Positions 14,367-20,352 are shown, counted from the first letter of the stretch. The stretch: DNA of 35,264 nucleotides from a virus (IMGVR_UViG_3300030102_000829:1-35264); one strand, 5' to 3'. A program made the numbers and translations. Notes: generated from the letters alone by a model not told the origin.

Positions 14367-14951
14367 ATGGGATTAACAAATAGTAGTAGAAATAGTAAGA
14401 TAGTATCTATAATAAATGGTAAGTTTACCATTCGTTTAGATGATGATTCTAACAATCCAAGTGCAGTAGAGAGAACTCTTACAAAGGGTAACAATGCAGG
14501 TAAGGTTGTTAAAGAATTACAGTACACAGGTATAGAAGGTAAGATACAATCAGCTTACGTTAGTGAAACTGAATATGGTTCAACCTTTAATACAATATTA
14601 ATTGATGATGAGAATGATAGCTTTACTTTACAAATAAGTTTAGAGTCTTCTTACTTCGGTCAGTATGCAAAACGTATGCCTAATATAAATAAAGATGAAG
14701 CAATCTTTTTTGGTTTAGGATACGACAGAGAAAGAGAACGTCACTTCTTGTATGCAAAACAAAATGGAGAAAAAGTTCCTATGAAGTTTACAAGAGATAA
14801 TCCTAATGATATGCCACCACCAGTAAAGAAAACTATAAAGGGTGTAGAGAAATGGGATTGGGAAGAACAAGAAAACTTTTTATATGAAGTAGCTATGGAC
14901 TTTTCAAGTGCTAGTGATGTAGAAGGAAGTACAGAAGAGATTCCTTTTTAA
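14367..14951 (+). CDS. Single-stranded DNA-binding protein, phage type
   Basis: 194 residues, SD AAGGAGA. The N-terminal part is beta-rich with a basic start; the end is acidic and finishes E-E-I-P-F, the hallmark SSB tip that docks partner proteins. The middle has S-F-T-L-Q-I-S-L-E-S-S-Y-F and D-E-A-I-F-F-G-L-G-Y-D, and a conserved-looking K-W-D-W-E-E-Q. Its own promoter lies just upstream, fitting the high amount of SSB needed. OB-fold assignment is inferred from the tail and location after helicase; primary similarity is not obvious. Confidence 0.7.
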   Translation: MGLTNSSRNSKIVSIINGKFTIRLDDDSNNPSAVERTLTKGNNAGKVVKELQYTGIEGKIQSAYVSETEYGSTFNTILIDDENDSFTLQISLESSYFGQYAKRMPNINKDEAIFFGLGYDRERERHFLYAKQNGEKVPMKFTRDNPNDMPPPVKKTIKGVEKWDWEEQENFLYEVAMDFSSASDVEGSTEEIPF

Positions 14952-15370
14952 TGCCTAAACTTCCACACAACAGAACTTGGTATCTCAAGAAGTTAGTTGA
15001 GAAAGCCAAGCGTTGTGTTAAAGAGCGTGATAATTGGACTTGCCAAAGATGTGGTAAAATAGTTGATGGTGCTAATTGTCACGCTTCTCATATATTAAAT
15101 GTAGGTGCATACAAATCTCTTGAACTTGATCCAAGTAATATGAAAGTATTATGTGGTATGCCTTGTCACTTATCCTGGTGGCACAAGAATCCTTTGGAAG
15201 CTGCTGAATGGTTTAATGAAAAGTTTCCGGATAGATATTTTTATTTAAAAGAAATAGCAAAAAAAAAATTAAAATACCTACAGTTACTTTGGCAGAACTA
15301 CACAGTAATACAAAATCTGATGGGTCAGATTATGGAGAAAAATACTATCAAGTTATTAAGGAGTTGTTAA
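14951..15370 (+). CDS. HNH / NinG-like endonuclease; C-terminus probably altered by a frameshift at A10
   Basis: 139 residues as read. R-D-N-W-T-C-Q-R-C-G (C31, C34) with H44, H47 and C-G-M-P-C-H (C68, C72, H73) form the treble-clef HNH pattern seen in lambda NinG-type recombination proteins. After the run of ten A (15259-15268, codons 103-106) the frame gives unlikely sequence. A -1 shift there yields I-K-I-P-T-V-T-L-A-E-L then Y-Y-Q-V-I-K-E-L-L-N-E, ending at TGA 15385-15387, which looks far more natural. This is a sequencing or population indel or a real slippage site. Start overlaps the SSB stop (TAATG). Confidence 0.75.
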   Translation: MPKLPHNRTWYLKKLVEKAKRCVKERDNWTCQRCGKIVDGANCHASHILNVGAYKSLELDPSNMKVLCGMPCHLSWWHKNPLEAAEWFNEKFPDRYFYLKEIAKKKLKYLQLLWQNYTVIQNLMGQIMEKNTIKLLRSC

Positions 15371-15856
15371 ATGAAAGAAATTCTTGATGTGTGTTGTGGT
15401 GGCAAAATGTTTTGGTTTGATAAAGAAAATATAGATACTTTATATCTAGATAAAAGAAGAGAAGGTGCTGGTATTGTTGAGAAGTGGCAACCTACTTTTA
15501 AAGTAAATCCTGATTTAATAATGGATTTTAGAAATTTAGATTTACCTGATGAGTCATTTAGTTTAGTTGTGTTTGACCCACCACATATTTTTAACAAAGG
15601 TATATCTACAGAAAGAAGTGTAATGGCAAAAAAATATGGAACTTTACATTGGGATACCTGGAAAGATGATTTGTCAAAAGGATTTAATGAATGTTGGAGA
15701 GTGTTAAGACCAAGAGGAACTTTAATATTTAAATGGCACGACCATCAAGTTAAGATAAGAGAAGTTGTAAATTGTTTTAGTCAACAACCTTTGTTTGGTC
15801 AAAGGTCAGGTAAAGGTGGTAAGTCACATTGGTTAGTTTTTTATAAAGGAGAATGA
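15371..15856 (+). CDS. Class I SAM-dependent methyltransferase, probably DNA-modifying
   Basis: 161 residues. Motif I is D-V-C-C-G-G-K-M-F-W (6-15), where SAM would bind. Motif IV is F-D-P-P-H (68-72), close to the D/N-P-P-Y/W of amino-methyltransferases, so N6-adenine or N4-cytosine methylation is plausible. G-K-G-G-K-S-H-W-L-V-F-Y closes the fold. No target-recognition domain is visible, as usual for short phage methyltransferases. It sits with PP-loop and Mom-like genes, which points to genome modification against host restriction. Target sequence unknown. Confidence 0.78.
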   Translation: MKEILDVCCGGKMFWFDKENIDTLYLDKRREGAGIVEKWQPTFKVNPDLIMDFRNLDLPDESFSLVVFDPPHIFNKGISTERSVMAKKYGTLHWDTWKDDLSKGFNECWRVLRPRGTLIFKWHDHQVKIREVVNCFSQQPLFGQRSGKGGKSHWLVFYKGE

Positions 15857-15857
15857 A

Positions 15858-15953
15858 ATGGATGATGAAACAATGTTATACTATGGGATGATAATGATTA
15901 TGGGTGCGTTAATATTTGTTGGTCTAATGGAGATGTTAGTTGAGCATTTTTAA
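15858..15953 (+). CDS. 31-residue single-span membrane peptide
   Basis: MDDETMLYYGMIMIMGALIF continuing to a short M-E-M-L-V-E-H-F tail: one transmembrane helix with acidic ends. SD AAAGGAG lies within the end of the methyltransferase gene. Its end overlaps the PP-loop gene start by 14 nt. It may be a leader or a true small membrane protein. Confidence 0.5.
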   Translation: MDDETMLYYGMIMIMGALIFVGLMEMLVEHF

Positions 15954-16809
15954 AACAATAGAAACTAAATATAATTATCTTTCATTAGGTGCAGGCGTAC
16001 AATCATCTACGTTAGCCTTTATGTGTATGAAAGGAGAGATAACACCTAAACCTGATTGTGCTGTATTTGCTGATACACAAGCAGAACCACAAGAAGTGTA
16101 TGACTATTTAGAATATTTAAGAGATAACGTAGACTTCCCTGTCTATACTGTTACTTCAGGTTCATTAGAAAAAGAAGTTATTAAAGAAAAAATAGCTACA
16201 GAAAAAGCCATTCAATATAATCCAGGTGAAAAGTATGGTGTATTACAAATACCAGCATTCGGAGTTATGCCAGATGGAAGTGTAACAGCAGCAATAGGTA
16301 GAAAATGTACAGCAGATTACAAGATAAAACCTGTTCATAAATTTATAAAAGAAAAATTTAATATAAACTCCCGGAAAAAAGATGCAGTTAATTTAGCTAC
16401 AGCATACATTGGAATATCATATGATGAGATTCAAAGAATGAAACCATCAAGAGATAAATGGTGTGTTAATAGACATCCATTAATTGAAAAACAAATAAGA
16501 AGATCTGACTGTATTAAATGGATGAAAGAAAATGGTTATGAAGAACCACCAAGAAGTGCTTGTTATTTTTGTCCATTTCACGATAACAAAGAATGGAGAA
16601 ACTTGCGTAACAATAATCCAATAGAGTTTGAAAAGGCCATACAGTTTGATAAAGATATTAGAAAAAGAATGAAACAATTTCCTAAAATTAAAATGGAAGT
16701 TTATCTTCATAAAGATTGTAAACCATTAGACCAAATAGATTTTGATAATGATGAAGATAAAGGACAAATGAATTGGTTTAATGAATGCGAAGGAATGTGT
16801 GGAATATAA
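15940..16809 (+). CDS. PP-loop ATPase, PAPS-reductase-like family
   Basis: 289 residues from a TTG with GGAG 8 nt upstream; no later start keeps the nucleotide motif. S-L-G-A-G-V-Q-S-S (15-23) is the PP-loop variant of adenine nucleotide alpha-hydrolases, followed by C-A-V-F-A-D-T-Q-A-E-P, the usual partner motif. Cys pairs near the end (A-C-Y-F-C-P-F-H; C-E-G-M-C) resemble metal or Fe-S ligands in phage PAPS-reductase-like proteins. It adenylates a substrate before thiolation or amidation. Lying among a methyltransferase and a Mom-like gene, DNA base or backbone modification is a reasonable role, but sulphur metabolism or tRNA modification cannot be excluded. Confidence 0.75.
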   Translation: MSIFKTIETKYNYLSLGAGVQSSTLAFMCMKGEITPKPDCAVFADTQAEPQEVYDYLEYLRDNVDFPVYTVTSGSLEKEVIKEKIATEKAIQYNPGEKYGVLQIPAFGVMPDGSVTAAIGRKCTADYKIKPVHKFIKEKFNINSRKKDAVNLATAYIGISYDEIQRMKPSRDKWCVNRHPLIEKQIRRSDCIKWMKENGYEEPPRSACYFCPFHDNKEWRNLRNNNPIEFEKAIQFDKDIRKRMKQFPKIKMEVYLHKDCKPLDQIDFDNDEDKGQMNWFNECEGMCGI

Positions 16810-16827
16810 TTTTATTTAAGGATAAAT

Positions 16828-17250
16828 GTGAAGGATAAAGAATTTAGAATAGGTATTAGATTTGTAAGTTTATTTCCTGCACTTCAACCTATTATTATTC
16901 CTGAAGATCCTTATTGTTCTTATGACTTTGAAATTAAACATTACATATTAGAAGTAAAAGCAAGAGATAAATATTACGACGATTGGATTATTGAAAAAAT
17001 AAAAGCAGATAAAAATTTAAAGATAGCTAAAGAAACCGGAAAAGAATTTTTATATTTATCAGAATATAAAGGTATAGGATATGTACATAATGTTACTAAA
17101 CTTACTTCTAATAATTATGATTTTAAATGGGAAATAAAAAACTTGCCTGAAACAACAGAGTTTAGTAAAACAAATTGGATTCCAAAACATATTGGATATA
17201 TGCACATTAAAGATTCTAAACAAATAAAAATAGGAGAAGTAAATGATTAA
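16828..17250 (+). CDS. Possible PD-(D/E)XK-fold nuclease
   Basis: 140 residues from a GTG with SD AAGGATAAAT. Residues about 29-55 read Y-D-F-E-I-K-H-Y-I-L-E-V-K-A-R-D: a D then E-V-K, the E-x-K core of restriction-like nucleases, followed by Y-Y-D-D-W-I-I-E-K-I-K-A-D-K and E-F-L-Y-L, the expected next helix and strand. The rest is unfamiliar. It is in the modification block, where a nuclease acting on unmodified DNA would make sense. Assignment by motif only. Confidence 0.5.
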   Translation: MKDKEFRIGIRFVSLFPALQPIIIPEDPYCSYDFEIKHYILEVKARDKYYDDWIIEKIKADKNLKIAKETGKEFLYLSEYKGIGYVHNVTKLTSNNYDFKWEIKNLPETTEFSKTNWIPKHIGYMHIKDSKQIKIGEVND

Positions 17251-17437
17251 AATAATTATAGAAGACGAGCAAGAATTAGTAGGCATTAAAGATAAACATA
17301 GCTGGACATTAGAAGATACAGTTAGTGTATTTGAAACTGCACTAAATAAATTTTTTAATTCAGAAGTTAAAGTATCTGTTCAACCTAAACAAAAAGCTAC
17401 TATTGAAGTTCCTATGCAAGAAGCAGAAGGTATGTAA
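17243..17437 (+). CDS. 64-residue protein, unknown
   Basis: MIKIIIEDEQELVGIKDKHS then a helix with T-L-E-D-T-V-S-V-F-E-T-A-L-N-K-F-F and an acidic end. SD AGGAGAAG lies inside the preceding gene; it overlaps the preceding gene by 8 nt and shares TAATG with the Mom-like gene. No family recognised; tight coupling suggests work with a neighbour. Confidence 0.6.
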   Translation: MIKIIIEDEQELVGIKDKHSWTLEDTVSVFETALNKFFNSEVKVSVQPKQKATIEVPMQEAEGM

Positions 17438-17973
17438 TGGAAGATGTAATGCCTTTGTTTAGGAGTTCTCTTGGAGATCATAAACCTAAAAGCACAAAGG
17501 ATTTAATTTTACTTTCTTGTAGTGTTCACGAAGCGTGTAAATTAAATAGTAAATGGCATAGTCGATTACCAATTATTCATTGGTCTAATGTAGTTCGTAA
17601 TAAATATTATAAGTGTTATAGTTTTTCTTATAACTATGTTAACTATGCTACTGCTATTTGGAGCAGTCCAGTAGCTAGAAAATTAGATGATAAAACATTT
17701 TTAGAATTAAGAAGAATGGCTATATGTAATGAAGCACCAAAGAATACAGCTACTCGTATGATTTCTTTAATGATAAAAGATATTAAAAAAAAATTACCAA
17801 AGATAAAAACTTTAATTAGTTACCAGGATACGGAAGTACATTTAGGTACAATCTATAAAGCATCTAATTGGAAAGATATAAAAATATCTAAAGCAGCATC
17901 TTGGCAAAAAAGTAGAAAAAGAAATAAAGAACAAACTATGGCACAAAAAATAAGATGGGAATATTACATTTAA
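17437..17973 (+). CDS. Mom-like DNA adenine modification protein (GNAT-related)
   Basis: 178 residues. The order of features matches phage Mom/GNAT-like proteins: N-V-V-R-N-K-Y-Y (51-58), E-L-R-R-M-A-I-C (90-97), N-T-A-T-R-M-I-S (103-110), and I-S-Y-Q-D then H-L-G-T-I-Y-K-A-S-N-W (127-145), where the family reads S-Y-A-D..G-H-x-G-T-I-Y-x-A. Mu Mom converts adenine to a methylcarbamoylated form that blocks restriction. Gln replaces the Ala in S-Y-A-D. It ends the rightward operon, immediately before the riboswitch promoter. Family call is by pattern and quite strong; chemistry is inferred. Confidence 0.72.
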   Translation: MEDVMPLFRSSLGDHKPKSTKDLILLSCSVHEACKLNSKWHSRLPIIHWSNVVRNKYYKCYSFSYNYVNYATAIWSSPVARKLDDKTFLELRRMAICNEAPKNTATRMISLMIKDIKKKLPKIKTLISYQDTEVHLGTIYKASNWKDIKISKAASWQKSRKRNKEQTMAQKIRWEYYI

Positions 17974-17976
17974 ATC

Positions 17977-18005
17977 TTGACACATTTTTGTAACTTTAGT
18001 ATAGA
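17977..18005 (+). promoter_or_regulatory. Consensus sigma-70 promoter for the riboswitch unit
   Basis: TTGACA (17977-17982), 17-bp spacer, TATAGA (18000-18005). The expected start is about 7 nt after the -10, a few bases before the riboswitch aptamer. It begins four bases after the Mom-like stop. Confidence 0.8.
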
Positions 18006-18017
18006 CAGTATATAACT

Positions 18018-18064
18018 CGTTCAACCTGTATGGTCGGAAGTAGCAGAAAGTCTGCGAAGGAACG
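18018..18064 (+). promoter_or_regulatory. Glutamine riboswitch (glnA / Downstream-peptide RNA family)
   Basis: P1 is CGTTC (18018-18022) with GAACG (18060-18064); P2 is ACC-TGTAT-GGT (18024-18034); P3 is GCAGA-AAG-TCTGC (18043-18055). The conserved joining segments CGGAAGTAG after P2 and CGAAGG after P3 match what I know of the L-glutamine aptamer shared by the glnA and Downstream-peptide RNAs. These occur in cyanobacteria, cyanophages and marine metagenomes. A GGGAGG SD and an 18-codon ORF follow at once, as the Downstream-peptide name implies. Ligand binding is from family knowledge; the direction of control here is unknown. Confidence 0.88.
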
Positions 18065-18085
18065 CTAACATTGGGAGGTATTACA

Positions 18086-18142
18086 ATGGAAGTTATCCTT
18101 ACTTATAGAGGTGTAGCGTACAAAAAAATCCTAAAGAGGTAG
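18086..18142 (+). CDS. Riboswitch-controlled 18-residue peptide (DUF4278-like)
   Basis: MEVILTYRGVAYKKILKR. SD GGGAGG lies 7 nt before ATG, directly after the riboswitch. The L-T-Y-R-G-V-x-Y core resembles the DUF4278 motif common in small cyanobacterial and cyanophage proteins and in peptides below Downstream-peptide RNAs. It is basic and short and followed by a strong terminator, so the transcript encodes nothing else. In cyanobacteria glutamine riboswitches control glutamine-synthetase inhibitors; a host nitrogen-metabolism target is therefore an attractive guess, not shown here. Confidence 0.75.
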   Translation: MEVILTYRGVAYKKILKR

Positions 18143-18289
18143 TATGCGTATATGTCCTACACTTGTAGGACATATTTTTTCTCCGATCTTTTCACTTGCC
18201 TGGCGTATCATCTCATCCCTATCAAATCCATTAACTTCTACTACTGCTTCTTTTCCTGATTCCTTGTGAACAATACGATACATAGACAT
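18131..18289 (-). CDS. 52-residue protein at the convergence point
   Basis: MSMYRIVHKESGKEAVVEVN onward, ending I-R-I-L-P-L; SD AGGGAG is 2-3 nt before the first ATG with a second ATG two codons later at better spacing. The C-terminal codons are made by the terminator hairpin of the opposite strand and the last 12 nt overlap the 18-residue peptide gene tail to tail. It is the last gene of the leftward unit. The N-terminal half is protein-like (hydrophobic/charged alternation, then an amphipathic helix). Unknown function. Confidence 0.5.
   Translation of the reverse strand: MSMYRIVHKESGKEAVVEVNGFDRDEMIRQASEKIGEKICPTSVGHIRILPL
18150..18180 (+). terminator. Strong intrinsic terminator of the riboswitch unit
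   Basis: ATATGTCCTAC (18150-18160), loop ACTT, GTAGGACATAT (18165-18175): an 11-bp perfect stem followed by a T run. It stops the plus-strand transcript at the point where it would meet leftward transcription. Confidence 0.92.
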
Positions 18290-18312
18290 AACTCCCTTTT
18301 AATTTTGATGTG

Positions 18313-18349
18313 AAAAAATTGTGACTTGGAAGTTTTACTGTAGAGTCAC
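18313..18349 (-). terminator. Possible leftward terminator or hairpin after the holin-like gene
   Basis: On the minus strand GTGACT (18349-18344) pairs with AGTCAC (18326-18321), followed by AA and six T residues. The loop is 17 nt, so it is weak. The gap 18290-18396 holds nothing else clear, except CTCAAGTT/AACTTGAG around the end of the holin-like gene. Confidence 0.3.
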
Positions 18350-18396
18350 GCCACAGAGAATAGGGAAATGATAACCCTCAAGTTGACTTCCTAACT

Positions 18397-18822
18397 TTAT
18401 TTAACTTGAGAACTACCGAAGTAAAATCCTACCAGAGCTAGCATAGTTTGACGAACTTCAGGTAATAATACATACCCTTGTAATTCTATCCAACCATTAC
18501 CTTTAGAGAAAACATCTCCAAACAAAAATCCTAGTAGTCCTCCTGTTTTATTGGCTTCAATAGTAACTGGTTCATTAAAGAAGGCAAGAATAAAAGGTGC
18601 AAAAATTACTGCAAATAATGTACATATAGCTATTACTCTTCTTACTATTGCACCTGCTTGACCTGTTCTAGCCATAGCTTTGTCAGCACTATCATCTGCT
18701 GCACCTTGTTTTTTTAACATACCTTCCATCATTTGTGCTTGTGATTGTGTTTGAGCAGCTATCAATTTCATTACAAAACCTGATAAACTACCACCTAACA
18801 TAGCTAATAACTCTACACTCAC
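18397..18822 (-). CDS. Putative holin (three-helix type)
   Basis: 141 residues from a GTG that overlaps the previous stop (GTGA). Hydrophobic segments lie at about 4-22 (L-L-A-M-L-G-G-S-L-S-G-F), 64-83 (V-I-A-I-C-T-L-F-A-V-I-F-A-P-F-I-L-A-F-F) and 125-138. Between the first two there is a Gln-rich helix. Overall this resembles the 3-TM holin family found in phages and gene-transfer agents, which starts with an L-G-G-x-x-G-x-x-M-K-L pattern. It would permeabilise the inner membrane for the endolysin at 9953. The family call is tentative. Confidence 0.6.
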   Translation of the reverse strand: MSVELLAMLGGSLSGFVMKLIAAQTQSQAQMMEGMLKKQGAADDSADKAMARTGQAGAIVRRVIAICTLFAVIFAPFILAFFNEPVTIEANKTGGLLGFLFGDVFSKGNGWIELQGYVLLPEVRQTMLALVGFYFGSSQVK

Positions 18823-18956
18823 GACATCATACCTTTTTTCTTGGTAAACTTCTTTTTCTTTTTAAGTTTTGCAAAGTCAGCAGCTTCAATCTTATTAGGA
18901 TCTCCTGCGACTCTTGCTATCTTCATTTGTTTTGATGAATATTTAGTTCCAGGCAT
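18819..18956 (-). CDS. 45-residue Lys-rich protein
   Basis: MPGTKYSSKQMKIARVAGDP, then a Lys-rich tail (A-K-L-K-K-K-K-K-F-T-K-K-K-G). ATG shares TAATG with the upstream gene, and SD GGAGG is inside it. The segment I-A-R-V-A-G-D-P-N-K-I resembles a short motif seen in tiny marine phage proteins. Part of the basic-protein cassette; likely virion- or DNA-associated. Confidence 0.65.
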   Translation of the reverse strand: MPGTKYSSKQMKIARVAGDPNKIEAADFAKLKKKKKFTKKKGMMS

Positions 18957-19054
18957 TACATACCTCCATAGTTCTTACCACCCATAGGTTTCTTTACAGG
19001 TTTCTTTTTTTTAGTAAACTTCTTTTTACCTTTTTTCATATTACCATATTCCAT
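18956..19054 (-). CDS. 32-residue Lys/Gly-rich protein
   Basis: MEYGNMKKGKKKFTKKKKPV then K-K-P-M-G-G-K-N-Y-G-G-M. Nearly half the residues are Lys. The Gly-rich end is M-G-G-K-N-Y-G-G-M. Coupled to both neighbours by TAATG. The same K-K-F-T-K-K-K string is present in the next two ORFs, suggesting duplication of a small basic peptide. Confidence 0.55.
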   Translation of the reverse strand: MEYGNMKKGKKKFTKKKKPVKKPMGGKNYGGM

Positions 19055-19221
19055 TACTTACCTACTTTCTTCATTGCTTTTTTATGTGATTGAGTGAACG
19101 ACATACCCTTTTTCATATCCTCTTTCATCATATCCATATGTTTTTTACTATGATGCTTTGAATGTTTATTAAGAGTATCCTTTTGTTTTTTACTTAATTT
19201 TTTTGTAAATTTTTTTTTCAT
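19054..19221 (-). CDS. 55-residue Lys/His/Met-rich protein
   Basis: MKKKFTKKLSKKQKDTLNKH followed by H-S-K-K-H-M-D-M-M-K-E-D-M-K-K-G-M. Highly basic, with a His/Met-rich helix that could bind metal. Start TAATG-coupled to the upstream gene. The phrase L-S-K-K-Q-K-D-T-L-N-K-H-S occurs in similar short proteins of marine phages in my recollection; no function known. Confidence 0.6.
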   Translation of the reverse strand: MKKKFTKKLSKKQKDTLNKHSKHHSKKHMDMMKEDMKKGMSFTQSHKKAMKKVGK

Positions 19222-19508
19222 TACCATTTTACCTTATTTGCCCAATATGCCGCAGATGATTTACCTTTAGCAATATTTTTTCTATGTCTTGCTTTAAATG
19301 ATTTACGTTTCATTTTAATTCTTCTGCTTTCTCCTGCTTTTGGTTTACCAGCAGTAGAAGCACCTTGTTGACCAAACCTAATTGTTTTAGCTTTTCCATT
19401 AACAACAGTTACAACAACGTGTGATTTAGTTGGATGATTAGGTGTTCGTTTTGGTTTATCAATACCACTCACACCAGCTCTTTTAATACTTGCTGTATAT
19501 TTACCCAC
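19221..19508 (-). CDS. Basic virion-type protein with RFG...ARH...W pattern
   Basis: 95 residues. N-terminal half has a beta hairpin-like S-H-V-V-V-T-V-V-N-G-K-A-K-T-I-R-F-G; the C-terminal half has K-S-F-K-A-R-H-R-K-N-I and S-A-A-Y-W-A-N-K-V-K-W. Small basic proteins sharing the order V-x-F-G, R-x-S-F-x-A-R-H, T/S-A-x-Y-W-x-x-K-x-W are widespread in marine phages and large DNA viruses. Their role is unknown, with virion DNA-binding often suspected. Start coupled to the upstream gene (ORF end at 19508). Confidence 0.7.
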   Translation of the reverse strand: MGKYTASIKRAGVSGIDKPKRTPNHPTKSHVVVTVVNGKAKTIRFGQQGASTAGKPKAGESRRIKMKRKSFKARHRKNIAKGKSSAAYWANKVKW

Positions 19509-19747
19509 TACCTAAACCTCGCTGTTTTCTTTGCTATTCTTTTAGGTTGTCTAACAAATTGTTTTCCTTTTCGAGTTCCCTCTCTTTTTGCTTTAGTGGT
19601 TGCTGCATATTCAGCACTAGATAAAGATTTGATTGCAGCTTCAGGTAAATATCTTTCCCCTGTTTCAGATGATTTTTTACCAGATTTAGTTCTCCACTTT
19701 TGTTTAGTCCATTTTCGTAAAGATTGTTGTGATTTAGATAAACTCAT
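19508..19747 (-). CDS. Basic conserved protein with KWT-QKWRTKSGKKS motif
   Basis: 79 residues, about one third Lys/Arg. The start L-R-K-W-T-K-Q-K-W-R-T-K-S-G-K-K-S, then G-E-R-Y-L-P-E-A-A-I-K-S-L-S and Q-P-K-R-I-A-K-K-T-A is a recurring pattern I recall from marine phages and giant-virus genomes, with no assigned function. Belongs to the basic cassette, overlapping its upstream neighbour by 4 nt. Possible DNA condensation or internal head protein. Confidence 0.7.
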   Translation of the reverse strand: MSLSKSQQSLRKWTKQKWRTKSGKKSSETGERYLPEAAIKSLSSAEYAATTKAKREGTRKGKQFVRQPKRIAKKTARFR

Positions 19748-20019
19748 TTACGATTCCTTTTTAAAAATTTTTTTGCTCTACTTGCTATCGCTGCTTGTTC
19801 ATTCTTACCTTGTACTTTTGCTCGTTGTTCCATAACAGTTAATATCTGTATCTTTCTTGCGTATGGTTTATTTATTCGTTTAACTTTAGCAGCAGTATTT
19901 TGTGCATCAGCTATAGTAGCATATTTAATACGAACAGTATCCTTTGGATTCTCATCAGTATATAAACGTCTACCACTACCTTTAGGTTTTTTACCTGTAC
20001 CTACACGAGGATCAGCCAC
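19744..20019 (-). CDS. Basic conserved protein, virion or DNA associated
   Basis: 91 residues from the GTG at 20019, chosen because GGAGG lies 6 nt upstream; a GTG at 20031 would overlap that SD. Sequence: R-L-Y-T-D-E-N-P-K-D-T-V-R-I-K-Y-A-T-I-A-D-A, then a long basic helical half ending K-F-L-K-R-N-R-K. The D-E-N-P-K-D-T motif recurs in small basic proteins of marine viruses. Overlaps the 62-residue gene by 8 nt. Confidence 0.7.
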   Translation of the reverse strand: MADPRVGTGKKPKGSGRRLYTDENPKDTVRIKYATIADAQNTAAKVKRINKPYARKIQILTVMEQRAKVQGKNEQAAIASRAKKFLKRNRK

Positions 20020-20200
20020 GATACCCTCCACCTTTAGCTTTATATTGTTTAGCTAACATTTGTGCTTTACGAGCAGACCATTGTCCAGGTCTACCACCTT
20101 TACCACCAGCTTTAATACGATTAAATAATGCTTTACGCATAGTTGGTTTAGTATAGTTACCCGCTTCGTTTACTCTACTATGACCTTTTTTATGACCCAT
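20012..20200 (-). CDS. Basic conserved protein with VNEAGNYTKP...GQWSARKAQ motif
   Basis: 62 residues. V-N-E-A-G-N-Y-T-K-P-T-M-R-K, then K-A-G-G-K-G-G-R-P-G-Q-W-S-A-R-K-A-Q and a Gly-rich tail. It is one of the most recurrent short families in ocean viral sequences that I know, with no proven function. Start coupled by TAATG to the small membrane protein upstream. Its presence with the two preceding families marks a known-looking cassette of basic proteins. Confidence 0.75.
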   Translation of the reverse strand: MGHKKGHSRVNEAGNYTKPTMRKALFNRIKAGGKGGRPGQWSARKAQMLAKQYKAKGGGYRG

Positions 20201-20352
20201 TACTTACCCAACCTTTGCTTTATTCCTATAACTAAATATACTATAGTTAGTATAGATATAACTAACGATAACAAAGGATTAACCCATTGTAGATTCCAAC
20301 TACTAACAAATCCTATTGTTCCTACTAAACCTTTTTCAATACAATCATTCAC
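20200..20352 (-). CDS. 50-residue single-span membrane protein
   Basis: Starts at GTG 20352, which overlaps the PEP-CTERM gene stop as GTGA, with AAGGA upstream. One strong transmembrane helix near the end (P-L-L-S-L-V-I-S-I-L-T-I-V-Y-L-V-I-G-I) with a basic tail (K-Q-R-L-G-K). Could be an accessory lysis protein (pinholin or spanin-like) or a membrane anchor; no family recognised. Confidence 0.6.
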   Translation of the reverse strand: MNDCIEKGLVGTIGFVSSWNLQWVNPLLSLVISILTIVYLVIGIKQRLGK

